Assembly (NCBI RefSeq): GCF_008180615.1
Contig: NZ_VTEH01000009.1
Coordinates: forward strand, 16,421 to 80,420
Origin: Rossellomorea vietnamensis
Lineage (GTDB): Bacteria > Bacillota > Bacilli > Bacillales > Bacillaceae_B
Direction: 5' to 3'
Length of the DNA: 64,000 nt
The first letter of the stretch is position 1, and each line of letters opens with the position of its first letter. A model generated the notes under the pieces. The model had not been told where the DNA came from, did not search any database, and worked only from the letters and a program-made list of their open reading frames with translations. Shown in pieces: positions 36,985 to 45,886 of this stretch. Both the position numbers and the translations under genes were made by a program.

Positions 36985-37575
36985 AGATGTCATAAAGATG
37001 CTGGATTGGGGACATCTTCTTCGCTGTTTCACACTGATCATGCACCCAAAGAGCGGGATTGGGGACATCTTCTTCACCGGTTCACTTTGTTCTTGTACCC
37101 AAAGGGCGGGATTGGATACATCTTCTTCCCTGGTTCACACTGTTCATGTACCCAAAGGGCTTGCTTGGGTACATCTTCTTCCCTGGTTCACACTGATCAT
37201 GTACCCAAAGGGGTGGATTGGATACATCTTCTTCACTGCTTCACACTGATCATGTACCCAAAGGGCTTGCTTGGATACATCTTCTCCGCCATCTTGCCAC
37301 ACTCATGTACCCAAAGGGGTGGATTGGGGACATCTTCTCCGCCATCTTGCCACACTCATGTACCCAAAGGGGTGGATTGGGGACATCTTCTTCACTGTTT
37401 TACTCAGATAATGTACCCAAAGGGCCGGATTGGGGACACATCTTCTTCACTGTTTCATACTGATCATGTACCCTAAGGGCTTGCTTGAGGACATCTTCTC
37501 CGCCATCTTGCCACACTCATGTACACAAAGAGTGGGTTGGATACATCTTCTTCACCATCTTGCCGTAATTATGTT
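36985..37575. repeat. 53-bp tandem repeat array A6 (CATGTACCCAA...GGACATCTTCTTC)
   Basis: ACATCT occurs at 37012, 37065, 37118, 37171, 37224, 37277, 37330, 37383, 37438, 37491 and 37543: a 53-bp period except for one +2 and one -1 step. The best unit has the perfect inverted repeat TGTACCCAA/TTGGGTACA (37146-37172). The core ATGTACC/GGTACAT is shared with A5, A8 and A10. A 273-codon plus-strand frame across it is a repeat artefact. It separates yhaO from the oxidoreductase gene. Confidence 0.93.
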
Positions 37576-37672
37576 CCAGAGGTGCTCGCCTTGATGCACC
37601 ATTAATTGAATCGCACCAACAAAATTTCCTTAAAAATGATTCGCTGAGTATGTAAGTTAAATGGACCGGTCC

Positions 37673-39025
37673 TTATCCTAACCCCAAATGTTTTCCCAGC
37701 CAAATACCACTTGCTGCGGCCTGCGATAAAGAATGTGTTTCTCCTGAACAATCTCCAATGAGATACAAGCCAGAGACTTCACTTTCAAAAAAAGTGTTCG
37801 TAAATAATTTCGGCTCATAAAATTTGGCATCGATTCCGTAAATCAATGTGTCGCCATGAATTCTTTCACCCAGCAGACCTTCAAGCGAGGATAACATCTC
37901 AAGCAGCGCCCTGGTATACAGACCGGGAACTTCCTCTATCACACTTCCGCAATCTGCAGACAAAGTTGGCAGGATGCTATTCTGACGTAAGTCGTTTGTG
38001 ATTCGACCGGATTTTAAATCTTCTAATCTCTGTACCACGATTCTGTCCGTTCCTCTATTAATCTTTTGGATGACAGATTCAGCATACTCCTGTGCTTCGC
38101 CCTGTGTACTGAAATACCTCGGCACAAACAATGTGAAATTCAGATTGTGACTGGGCATCTCCTTCTCCCTTACATTCTGACCATCCGGCATCACCAGCCC
38201 ATGCTGATGTTTCCGGATGATCCGTCCTTGTGGATTCATGCAATAGGTGGTCGCTGTATAAGAATCACCTGAATAGGTCAGTTTCGTTTCAAAGGTTTCC
38301 TTCAGGATCGCATCCAGCTGGCTGCCTTTCATTTCCACACGCAGGCCCAAATCAAGCCTTGTTTCTCCTGGTAAAAGCCCCAGTGATTCTGTCTGCTGCT
38401 TCAGCCACCTGCTTCCGCTCATTCCTGTAGCCATCACCAGCTTCCTGGTACGAAAATGTCTATCCTCTGAACTTAATTGAAATCCTTCAGAATCACGTGT
38501 AATCGAGTCGATCCTTGTTTCAAAGGTCAAATCGGCTTTCTCTTTTAAAAACTCATATATTCCTTGAAAGACCTCTTGCGCCAACTTAGTTCCGAGATGG
38601 CGGACAGTTGTGGAGAGAACTCTGAATTTATACCGCTCTGCCCTGGCAGAAAGCTCCTCATTAAGGGTGTTGTACGTCTCCACAACTCCTCCACCAAACG
38701 CACACAGAATTTCATCCACTTCTTTCATCAGTTCCATTGCGTGCTCTTTTCCGACTTTCCTGCCAAGTTCTCCACCAAAATCATTGGTATAGTTGAATTT
38801 CCCCTCTGATTTTCCAAGCCCGGAAAACCCTATGTATTTTGAGCAGTTTTCCACGCAAGTACAAGTACCTCCATTGTCGAGGCCGCAGACGCGCTCCTCC
38901 AGTTTCTTACCAAGATCTATAATATGTATGTTGATATCCTCATTCTCTTTTAATAACTGATAAGCTGTGAAAATGCCGCTCACACCTGCTCCAATGATAG
39001 TGACGTCATACAAGCTGTCCTTCAA
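37673..39025 (-). CDS. FAD-dependent dehydrogenase of the COG2509 type
   Basis: 450 aa from a TTG at 39025, preferred for its distance from the AAAGGAAGTGAGG ribosome site; a GTG at 39034 is in frame. N-terminal FAD motif VTIIGAGVSGIFTAYQL, a cysteine cluster VCGLDNGGTCTCVENCSKY (about 46-65) that could bind a metal or cofactor, LVMATGMSG, and C-terminal LYLIGDCSGETHSLSQAAASG. Uncharacterised family; substrate unknown. Not in the corresponding B. subtilis segment. Confidence 0.8.
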   Translation of the reverse strand: MKDSLYDVTIIGAGVSGIFTAYQLLKENEDINIHIIDLGKKLEERVCGLDNGGTCTCVENCSKYIGFSGLGKSEGKFNYTNDFGGELGRKVGKEHAMELMKEVDEILCAFGGGVVETYNTLNEELSARAERYKFRVLSTTVRHLGTKLAQEVFQGIYEFLKEKADLTFETRIDSITRDSEGFQLSSEDRHFRTRKLVMATGMSGSRWLKQQTESLGLLPGETRLDLGLRVEMKGSQLDAILKETFETKLTYSGDSYTATTYCMNPQGRIIRKHQHGLVMPDGQNVREKEMPSHNLNFTLFVPRYFSTQGEAQEYAESVIQKINRGTDRIVVQRLEDLKSGRITNDLRQNSILPTLSADCGSVIEEVPGLYTRALLEMLSSLEGLLGERIHGDTLIYGIDAKFYEPKLFTNTFFESEVSGLYLIGDCSGETHSLSQAAASGIWLGKHLGLG

Positions 39026-39091
39026 AAACCTCACTTCCTTTCTGATTCATTCTCAGTTGCTAAAACGTATCTCTCAAGGAGAACCCCTTAC

Positions 39092-39277
39092 TCATATCTT
39101 TTTATCTATTTTACTTCCAGTTTCTTTTTTCAGTTCCTTGTTCAACATCTTGAGTTCACTTCTCAACTTCCTGATTTCACGAGAAGAATCAATTCCCTCT
39201 GCCACTGCTTTCTTTATCACAAAGTAAAAGCCAAGGATTATGAATAAATAAATCATTCCTGCTATTATTGCTTCCAC
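39092..39277 (-). CDS. small membrane protein with coiled-coil tail
   Basis: 61 aa, GTG start with AAGGTGG upstream. One N-terminal helix (AGMIYLFIILGFYFVIKKAV), then a charged heptad-like helix (EIRKLRSELKMLNKELKKE). Family unknown. It lies 66 nt upstream of the FAD oxidoreductase on the same strand and may be cotranscribed with it. Confidence 0.6.
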   Translation of the reverse strand: MEAIIAGMIYLFIILGFYFVIKKAVAEGIDSSREIRKLRSELKMLNKELKKETGSKIDKKI

Positions 39278-39329
39278 GAGTTAACCACCTTTTTCTCCGA
39301 AGATAATGCTGCCAGGGAGATCAACTGAT

Positions 39330-39510
39330 TGCATGGAATCCTCAAAAATGCAAATCGATGATGCCAGACAGGCCCTATACTGCAGCGATTTCACAAATAC
39401 TAAAATCCATGCTTCCAGATAACCGCGCTGACTGAACGGATTCCTCGAAAATGCAAATCGATGCCGTCAGACTGCTTCAATTCGACAAATACTAAGACCC
39501 TTCCAGACAG
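39330..39510. repeat. decayed repeat A7 with 103-bp step
   Basis: TCCTC-A/G-AAAATGCAAATCGATG occurs at 39339 and 39442, and ACAAATACTAA with a following TTCCAGA also recurs. The step of 103 bp is close to two units of 52. GATTGCAT and ATGCAAATC form inverted arms. It appears to be the remnant of a further array; nothing else is seen at 39278-39660. Confidence 0.5.
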
Positions 39511-39665
39511 ACCCAACATACTCAAAAGGTACCCTTCATCATTTAAATGTTCGCTCTCCATTGTCTAATTCCCTCTTTAAAAGAAGACCCATCTCCAATA
39601 CCAATGAACAGCTGGCTTGAACTTATCGAGGAAATTGCCGCCCTATGTATCAACAAATATAAAAA

Positions 39666-39698
39666 AGGCAGTTCCCCTGCTCAAAGGAGAAACTGCCT
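39666..39698 (-). terminator. yhaQP terminator
   Basis: AGGCAGTT with AACTGCCT around 17 nt; on the minus strand followed by a T-run. Confidence 0.85.
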
Positions 39699-39703
39699 AT
39701 ACA

Positions 39704-40954
39704 TTAATTTTTCTTCGTTAACTCCAAGGCTTTTTTGATATCTTTGTAAGAATTTGACTTGCCATACATCAAAACTCCGCCCCTGTATATTCGTGCTCCG
39801 AACCAGCCCAAAATCAGAATGGAGAGAACAAGGACAGCAATACCGAGGATAGGTTCCCAGACAGCTATATTGAGCATCCCCACTCGCAGGAACATGACCA
39901 TTGGAGTGAAGAATGGGATATACGAAGCCGCAGTAATAAAGCCAGCCTCAGGATTGCCCAGTCCATAAAAGGCAATGAAGAAGCCGATCATGATCAGGAA
40001 GGTCATCGGCATGACCATTTGCTGGACATCTTCAATCCTGCTGACAAGGGAGCCCAGAAGTGCCGCCAAAGTCGCATACAGGAAGTAACCAAGAAGGAAG
40101 AACAGGATGGCATAGATGATAATGCCCACAGGGATTTCATTCAATCCGAAAAACTCCATTATCCCTCCCATTTCGGAATCTGCTTTGCTTGTCAGGGCAA
40201 AGTACCCGACTCCCAGTAATATCGACAACTGAGTCAAGCCGACCAGGCCGATTCCCAAAATTTTTGCGAACATCTGCTTTACCGGTGAAACACTTGAGAT
40301 CAAGATTTCCATAACACGCGATGATTTTTCCGTTGCCACTTCCATCGCGATCATATTGGCATAGATAATGACCGAAATGTAGATAAAGAATAATAGAAGA
40401 TACACAATCCCTCGTGCCTGATTCAATTCTTCTTCTGATTTAGCTCCCTCTACCAGCGCTTCCCTCTCAAAGGAAACTGGAGCACTTAATGAAGCCAGCT
40501 CTTCGGGTGACAGTTCCAGGTTTTCAGCAGCGATTGATGATTTGATTGCCTGCAGGGCATTCTGCAGATCATTTGCCAGTGAAGAAGCGGAAATCGACTC
40601 AGACTTATAGATTCCTTGAGGCAGGCCGTTTTCATCTTCGGAAAGAATCAGATATCCATCATAGGTCCCTTCTTCTGTACTTTCCTTCAAGCTCTCTTCA
40701 CTTTCACTCGTTTGTTCTAATTCCACCTCTTCATTCATCGTGCTCAATTGAGCGGAGAAGGGACTGAACAACTCACCTGTTTCATCAACAACAGCAACCA
40801 CATCCTGTTCATCCCCGCTGAAGCCTTCGATGATCCCCTGTAAGTTGGCCAGCAAGAAAATACCTGCCGCCACAATGAGGGTGGTGATGATGAATGACTT
40901 GGCCTTCAATTTATTCAGGTACGATTGGCCGACGATCAAGAAAAAATTATTCAT
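39704..40954 (-). CDS. yhaP: ABC-2 permease YhaP (NatB-like)
   Basis: 416 aa. First helix at about 20-40, a large extracytoplasmic domain (about 45-175, acidic), then five helices from about 180 to 400; the segment EVATEKSSRVMEILISSVSP is the family's ABC-2 signature. With YhaQ it forms an exporter of the NatAB type, proposed for Na+ or toxic compounds. It overlaps yhaQ by 8 bp and is followed by a terminator. Confidence 0.9.
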   Translation of the reverse strand: MNNFFLIVGQSYLNKLKAKSFIITTLIVAAGIFLLANLQGIIEGFSGDEQDVVAVVDETGELFSPFSAQLSTMNEEVELEQTSESEESLKESTEEGTYDGYLILSEDENGLPQGIYKSESISASSLANDLQNALQAIKSSIAAENLELSPEELASLSAPVSFEREALVEGAKSEEELNQARGIVYLLLFFIYISVIIYANMIAMEVATEKSSRVMEILISSVSPVKQMFAKILGIGLVGLTQLSILLGVGYFALTSKADSEMGGIMEFFGLNEIPVGIIIYAILFFLLGYFLYATLAALLGSLVSRIEDVQQMVMPMTFLIMIGFFIAFYGLGNPEAGFITAASYIPFFTPMVMFLRVGMLNIAVWEPILGIAVLVLSILILGWFGARIYRGGVLMYGKSNSYKDIKKALELTKKN

Positions 40955-41846
40955 ATGAAGTACCTACTTTCTCAATGAAAATATCATTCAAGGACGGCTC
41001 CTCCAGTTCAAACTTGCGGACGAAGCCTCTCTTGACCACTTCGTTGAAAACATCCTGTGCAATATCTTCGGATTGGACCTGAAGCTGAATTCCCTCCGTC
41101 GTTTTCTTTGTCTTAGTCACTCCGGAAAGTGTTTGCAGAAAACTCAAATCGTAATCCGCATGGATCGTCACGTTCTTCTTTCCGAACGAACGCTTGATTT
41201 CTTTTAACCCTCCATGCACTACCGGAGTTCCTTTATGCATAATACATAGGTTCTCACAAAGCTCTTCTACATGTTCCATCCGATGGCTCGAAAACACGAT
41301 TGTCGTTCCGCTTTCCTTGATATCGGCAACCGCATCCTTCAACAGCTCCACATTGACGGGGTCAAGGCCGCTGAAAGGCTCATCGAGAATCAATAACTTC
41401 GGTTTATGTATAATGGAAGCAATCAACTGGATCTTTTGCTGATTCCCTTTAGATAACTCCTCCACTTTTTTGGTTTTATATTCAGGAACATTGAATCGCT
41501 CTAACCAGTACTCCAGCTCTTTTTCAGCTTCTCGTTTATCCATTCCTCTCAAGCGGGCGAGGTAAATGATTTGGTCATTTACTTTCATCTTCGGATATAA
41601 ACCGCGCTCTTCCGGAAGGTAGCCAATTTCCGGACTAGTTGAGTAATCAATTTTTTTGCCATTCCAGGTAATGGTTCCCGCACTCGGATCAAGCAGCCCG
41701 AGGATCATCCTGAAAGTGGTCGTTTTGCCAGCACCATTCCCCCCCAAGAAACCAAACATCTCTTTTTCCGGTATGCTGATCGATAAATCATCCACTGCAG
41801 TGAACTTCCCGAATCGCTTCGTCACATTGTTCAATGATAATACCAT
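40947..41846 (-). CDS. yhaQ: ABC transporter ATP-binding protein YhaQ
   Basis: 299 aa. Walker A GGNGAGKTTT, Q-loop YLPEERGLYPK, signature VEELSKGNQQKIQL, Walker B LLILDEPFSGLDP, H-loop VFSSHRMEH. The longer C-terminal domain (about 215-299) is typical of DrrA/NatA-type exporters. AGGGGAGGAAAA ribosome site. First gene of yhaQ-yhaP. Confidence 0.92.
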   Translation of the reverse strand: MVLSLNNVTKRFGKFTAVDDLSISIPEKEMFGFLGGNGAGKTTTFRMILGLLDPSAGTITWNGKKIDYSTSPEIGYLPEERGLYPKMKVNDQIIYLARLRGMDKREAEKELEYWLERFNVPEYKTKKVEELSKGNQQKIQLIASIIHKPKLLILDEPFSGLDPVNVELLKDAVADIKESGTTIVFSSHRMEHVEELCENLCIMHKGTPVVHGGLKEIKRSFGKKNVTIHADYDLSFLQTLSGVTKTKKTTEGIQLQVQSEDIAQDVFNEVVKRGFVRKFELEEPSLNDIFIEKVGTSYE

Positions 41847-42067
41847 GCTTTTTCCTCCCCTTTGCTTCCCAAGTAGAACAGCAGCCTTCCACTATTCTAT
41901 TCATTCTCTCATATAAGATTCTCCACCTTCTTAATACGAATGTATAGTGAAAAAGATTCGTTTATCAATAAAAAAAGAAAATTTCATCATTGCAAAAGCT
42001 TTATTATTCATTAAAATTATGCAAGAATAATAGTAACTATCAGAATTTTTAAAAAGGGGATAGAGAC

Positions 42068-42253
42068 ATGAAGGTTTATAAACTTACGGTTTTCGAACAA
42101 ACAGGGGAAAATATTTACGAAGATTCCTTTGAAGCAGCAACAGATGATGAAGCAAAAAAAATCGGAAAAGGTATTCTTGAAGAAAAAGGATACGAAGATC
42201 ACACTCACCGATGCGCTTCACCTCTAGGCAAACTGGTTTTGTTTCACCCATAG
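42068..42253 (+). CDS. yhzD: YhzD family protein
   Basis: 61 aa, the exact family length, soluble, with MKVYKLTVFEQTGENIYED and EEKGYEDHTHRCASPLGKLV. Ribosome site AAAAGGGGATAG. It lies between yhaQ and yhaR, as in B. subtilis. Function unknown. Ends at its own terminator. Confidence 0.87.
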   Translation: MKVYKLTVFEQTGENIYEDSFEAATDDEAKKIGKGILEEKGYEDHTHRCASPLGKLVLFHP

Positions 42254-42295
42254 ATTCCGCGGGATATCCTAACTGACATACAAAGCAAGAGCAGG

Positions 42296-42329
42296 ACGCA
42301 CTGAGCTGCACAGGCTGCAGTGCGTTTTT
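42296..42329 (+). terminator. yhzD terminator
   Basis: ACGCACTG with CAGTGCGT, then T-run; inner AGCTG/CAG can extend the stem. Confidence 0.88.
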
Positions 42330-42425
42330 AGTTTTTAAAAATTATTTTTTCATGACGTGTAAAGGATAAGAATTATCATCCGCTTGTCCTCCAGCACATA
42401 ATGGATGGATTACTCAAAAAAACCC

Positions 42426-42465
42426 AAGAAACGTCCTGTGTTATCAGTTCACGGGACGTTTCTTT
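42426..42465 (-). terminator. yhaR terminator
   Basis: AAGAAACGTCC with GGACGTTTCTT around 18 nt, located 42 nt after yhaR. Confidence 0.85.
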
Positions 42466-42506
42466 ATCATTTATAAGCTGCAGCTATTACTAACAGGTTT
42501 CAACAT

Positions 42507-43301
42507 TCATTCGCCTTTAAATTGAGGAACCCGCTTTTCAACAAATGCTCTTATGCCTTCTTGGTGATCATGTGTCTGCCGCATTTTCCACTGTCCTGCT
42601 TTTTCCAGTTCCAATGCTTTTTCAAGCCTGTCCTTGTTCATCTCCGCATAAATCGATTTTGATTCAATAATCGACATCAAAGGCTTCTGCAGGCATTCTG
42701 TGATATATTTTTCAATGGCTCTGTCGAGTTTGCCCGATGGAATGGCTTCATCCACAAGCTTCTTCATCAGTGCTTCCTGCCCTTCAATCACCTTTCCTGT
42801 CCACATAAGCTTCTTCGCCCTGCCGGTGCCCAGGCGTTGCTCAAGGAAAAAGTGTCCTCCACCATCCGGTATAAGGCCTATGCCTATGAAATTCATCGCC
42901 AGCTTGCTGTCTTCCTCGCAGATGATATAATCGGTGGCCAGCGCCATGCTCAGCCCCAAGCCGGCTGCAGCCCCATGTATACCGGTGATCGTCAATTTTT
43001 TCATCGTGTAAAGCGTCATGGCCAGCTCGCTGATGACTTCCATAATCTCAGAAAATTCCTGCTCTCCGCCAAGATTCAGCATTTCTTTGATGTCCCCTCC
43101 TGAAGAGAACCCCTTTCCTTCCCCTCTCAGGACCAAAACCAGGATATCATCATCTTTCTCGACTTCCTTCAGACAGTTCTTGAGCTCCCTCATCATTTGC
43201 GGATTCATGGCATTCAATGACTTGGGCCGGTTCAATGTCACCGTTGCGATCTTCCCGCTCTTTTCAAGTTTAATAGTCTCATACAGTGCATTTACATTCA
43301 T
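42507..43301 (-). CDS. yhaR: enoyl-CoA hydratase/isomerase YhaR
   Basis: 264 aa crotonase fold: IATVTLNRPKSLNAMN, oxyanion-hole GEGKGFSSGGDIKEM and HGAAAGLGLSMALATD. The second catalytic Glu region reads IGLIPDGGGHFFLEQRLG, where the usual catalytic acid is Asp-Gly-Gly, as in many isomerase-type members. Exact substrate unknown. AAGGGGTG ribosome site. Monocistronic. Confidence 0.85.
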   Translation of the reverse strand: MNVNALYETIKLEKSGKIATVTLNRPKSLNAMNPQMMRELKNCLKEVEKDDDILVLVLRGEGKGFSSGGDIKEMLNLGGEQEFSEIMEVISELAMTLYTMKKLTITGIHGAAAGLGLSMALATDYIICEEDSKLAMNFIGIGLIPDGGGHFFLEQRLGTGRAKKLMWTGKVIEGQEALMKKLVDEAIPSGKLDRAIEKYITECLQKPLMSIIESKSIYAEMNKDRLEKALELEKAGQWKMRQTHDHQEGIRAFVEKRVPQFKGE

Positions 43302-43490
43302 GAAAAAACACCCCTTGTTCGCGTGAGTTCCAAATTTTTTTAATATTCTATTAAAATTATACCAAATTAATCTTCAAAAATATCAATATATGCTTGAATA
43401 AAAAATGCAAGTCCGTTTCATCCGGCCTGAGCGGAAATCGAATTTATCAACTGCTACAATCTTTGCGAGAACGGCCTTTTAAAAAGAAGA

Positions 43491-43511
43491 AAGCCGGCAG
43501 ACTCCCGGCTT
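43491..43511 (-). terminator. terminator of the acyl-CoA synthetase gene
   Basis: AAGCCGG with CCGGCTT; on the minus strand a short T-rich stretch follows. 23 nt after the gene. Confidence 0.65.
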
Positions 43512-43533
43512 CCCACTGTTGTGCTCTAATAAT

Positions 43534-45147
43534 TTATTGTCCTACCCGGTCTTTCACTTGATCACGCAGGGCTCTCTTTAAAAACTTTCCAACCGAGGTT
43601 TTAGGAATCTCTTCAAAGAACAAAATCTCGTCAGGCAGCCACCATTTGGCGAATTGCGGTTGAAGGAAAGCATAGATTTCCTCTTTCGTCGTATTCTGGT
43701 GATCTCCTTCTTTCAGAACCACGCAGGCTACCGGACGCTCCTGCCATTCAGGATGCGGTACGGCAACCACTGCCGCTTCAAATATACTTTCATGAGCCAT
43801 CAAAGCATTTTCCAAATCAACGCTTGAAATCCACTCTCCACCCGACTTAACCAGATCTTTTGTTCTATCGACGATTTTAATGAATCCTTCTTCATCCACT
43901 GTGACGACATCTCCTGTATACAGCCAGCCGTCCCTGAATGCATCCTCCGTCCGTTCATCTTTATAGTACTCCGAAGCAATCCACGGTCCTCTTAATGTAA
44001 GTTCGCCCATTTCCTTTCCATCCCAGGAAACCTCTCCATCCTTACCGATGATTTTCATTTCTAATCCTGGTACAAGCATACCCTGTTTGGCTTTTACATT
44101 ATATTTTTCCTCTTTATCCCACTCTTCCATATAACTCTTTTCACCTGTCACCACTGCCAGCGGACTGGTCTCCGTCATTCCATATGCATGCATGAATGGG
44201 ATGCCATGCTTTTCTTCAAACGCTTTGATCATACCAAGCGGCGCAGCAGATCCTCCGCAAAGAATCGACCGCAGGCTGGAAAGGTCATACTCATTTTCAT
44301 CAAGCTCTTTTAACAAACCAAGCCAGATGGTCGGGACCCCGGCTGTGATCGTTACTTTCTCTTCCTGCATCAATTCAGCCAGCAGTTTAGGTGTAAAATA
44401 TGGTCCCGGAAGCACTTGGGATGTTCCGAACCAAGTTGCCGCAAATGGAAGTCCCCAAGCATTTACATGAAACATCGGCACCACCGGCAGGGCAATATCT
44501 TTTTCAGATACTCCTGTCGTATCGGCAAGGCCAAGAGCCATGCTGTGAAGGACGATACCTCTGTGAGAGTAGACTACTCCTTTTGGATTCCCGGTCGTTG
44601 CACTTGTATAGCACATTCCCGCCGGAGCATTCTCATCAAGGTCATCCCTGAATTTTTGATTCGGATCTCCTTCTGCAAGAAGTTCTTCATAATGGTACAC
44701 AGGTGACAGCGAGGTTTCAGGGAGTTCTTCTTTATCGGTCATGATGACAAAAGCTTCTACTGTTTTCAATTGGTCCTTCACTTTTTCAATTAAAGGTACA
44801 ATGTCGGAATCAATCAGCAGGACCTTGTCTTCCGCATGATTGATTATGTATATGATATGCTGTGGAGCAAGCCGGATGTTGATTGTGTGAAGCACGGCTC
44901 CGCTGCAAGGCACGGCAAAATAGGCTTCTAAATGCCTGTGGTGGTTCCATGCAAGTGTGCCCACCTTCTCGCCTTCCTTGACACCCAGCTTCTCAAGCGC
45001 ACTGGACAGCCTGCGGGTCCGTGCAGCCATTTCTTTATAAGTGAATCGGCTGATACCGCCTTCTGTCCGCGATACGATTTCTTTCTTAGGGTAAAACTTT
45101 TCAGCACGTTCAATCATTTGTGTAAGCAGCAAAGGAGTATTCATCAT
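43534..45147 (-). CDS. long/medium-chain acyl-CoA synthetase (AMP-binding)
   Basis: 537 aa, ANL superfamily. Phosphate-binding YTSATTGNPKGVVYSHRG (about 180-198), A5 motif HAYGMTETSP, A7 YTGDVVTVDEEG, A8 VDRTKDLVKSGGEWIS and catalytic C-terminal Lys in KTSVGKFLKRALRDQ. It activates fatty acids to acyl-CoA via acyl-AMP and could feed the crotonase YhaR. GGGAGAG ribosome site; the second ATG (45144) is equally possible. Confidence 0.88.
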   Translation of the reverse strand: MMNTPLLLTQMIERAEKFYPKKEIVSRTEGGISRFTYKEMAARTRRLSSALEKLGVKEGEKVGTLAWNHHRHLEAYFAVPCSGAVLHTINIRLAPQHIIYIINHAEDKVLLIDSDIVPLIEKVKDQLKTVEAFVIMTDKEELPETSLSPVYHYEELLAEGDPNQKFRDDLDENAPAGMCYTSATTGNPKGVVYSHRGIVLHSMALGLADTTGVSEKDIALPVVPMFHVNAWGLPFAATWFGTSQVLPGPYFTPKLLAELMQEEKVTITAGVPTIWLGLLKELDENEYDLSSLRSILCGGSAAPLGMIKAFEEKHGIPFMHAYGMTETSPLAVVTGEKSYMEEWDKEEKYNVKAKQGMLVPGLEMKIIGKDGEVSWDGKEMGELTLRGPWIASEYYKDERTEDAFRDGWLYTGDVVTVDEEGFIKIVDRTKDLVKSGGEWISSVDLENALMAHESIFEAAVVAVPHPEWQERPVACVVLKEGDHQNTTKEEIYAFLQPQFAKWWLPDEILFFEEIPKTSVGKFLKRALRDQVKDRVGQ

Positions 45148-45343
45148 TGGACATCTCTCCCATCATTTTTGAAATCGCTTTCAAATTACTTCACTAAAAT
45201 ATATGCTTGGCTATACTATTCTCATTCGCTATTTATCATCGAATCCCTCTAAAGTTAAGTTAATTTTCTGAAAATAAATCCAATCCCGATTAACCCACAG
45301 AAAATACTGTTGGAATTCCCGGTTTCAATCTGGCTTTGGCTTT

Positions 45344-45450
45344 GCTTAAAGAAAAACGGCCCTCTGAGTTTTACGGGATTCGTTTTCGAGTATAAAATTT
45401 AGAATACATTAAAAGGAGTCCCACATCTCATCGGTTTTGACACTCCTTTT
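45344..45450. repeat. duplicate of the hemZ terminator region and a further hairpin
   Basis: GCTTAAAGAAAAACGGCCCTC with TGAGT at 45344-45369 repeats almost exactly at 45841-45867, next to hemZ. At 45411-45450 AAAAGGAGT and ACTCCTTTT form a second hairpin with T-run. The gene that these signals once ended is not present, so this may be a deletion scar or a duplicated end. Confidence 0.55.
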
Positions 45451-45634
45451 GATGTGATTTAACGTTTTTTAGATAAATCTGTTCAATTGGTGTGACAAAA
45501 TGCAGCCTAAACAGAAATTGACAGAAAATATCGTTCTTCAAAATTTGCATCAAAACTCCTATACACTTTAATTCCCTAAATTAATGTTGAGAGCAGTTAA
45601 CTGAAATAAGCTAGCAATGATTTAATTGGAACGG

Positions 45635-45730
45635 AAGGTGCGTGACCTCCTGCGGGACTAGCGTGACAGGTGAGACCCCACAGGCGAAGCCGAGGAGGCT
45701 CACCGCACGCCCCGCGGAGTCACGCACCTG
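45635..45730. repeat. large palindromic Bacillaceae intergenic element
   Basis: Outer arms AAGGTGCGTGAC and its complement GTCACGCACCT, with inner arms around GGTGAG and CTCACC, form a cruciform-capable element of about 96 bp. It ends CACCTGGAGTGGAAATCAA, the typical flank of a dispersed element found between genes in many Bacillus genomes. It has no coding capacity and no terminator T-run. Gap 45148-45850 otherwise holds no gene. Confidence 0.75.
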
Positions 45731-45850
45731 GAGTGGAAATCAATAAACCCTCAGAGACATCAGCCATGACCATATTTTGATTTTTTGGTGCAAATCACCT
45801 AACCATTTCAATTTAAAAAGCCACAGTCTTTGTGAAAACAGCTTAAAGAA

Positions 45851-45879
45851 AAAACGGCCCTCTGAGTGAGGACCGTTTT
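45851..45879 (-). terminator. hemZ terminator
   Basis: AAAACGG-CCCTC with GAG-GACCGTTTT, on the minus strand followed by TTCTTT, 8 nt after hemZ. Confidence 0.85.
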
Positions 45880-45886
45880 ACATATA

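Noticed and set aside
36655..37476. 273-codon plus-strand frame over array A6
   Set aside because: Starts antisense to yhaO and then reads repeats; no ribosome site; Cys/His/Phe-rich repeat peptide is a by-product of the 53-bp unit.
45635..45730. Insertion sequence or attachment site
   Set aside because: No transposase or target duplication; it matches the type of palindromic non-coding elements dispersed in Bacillaceae.
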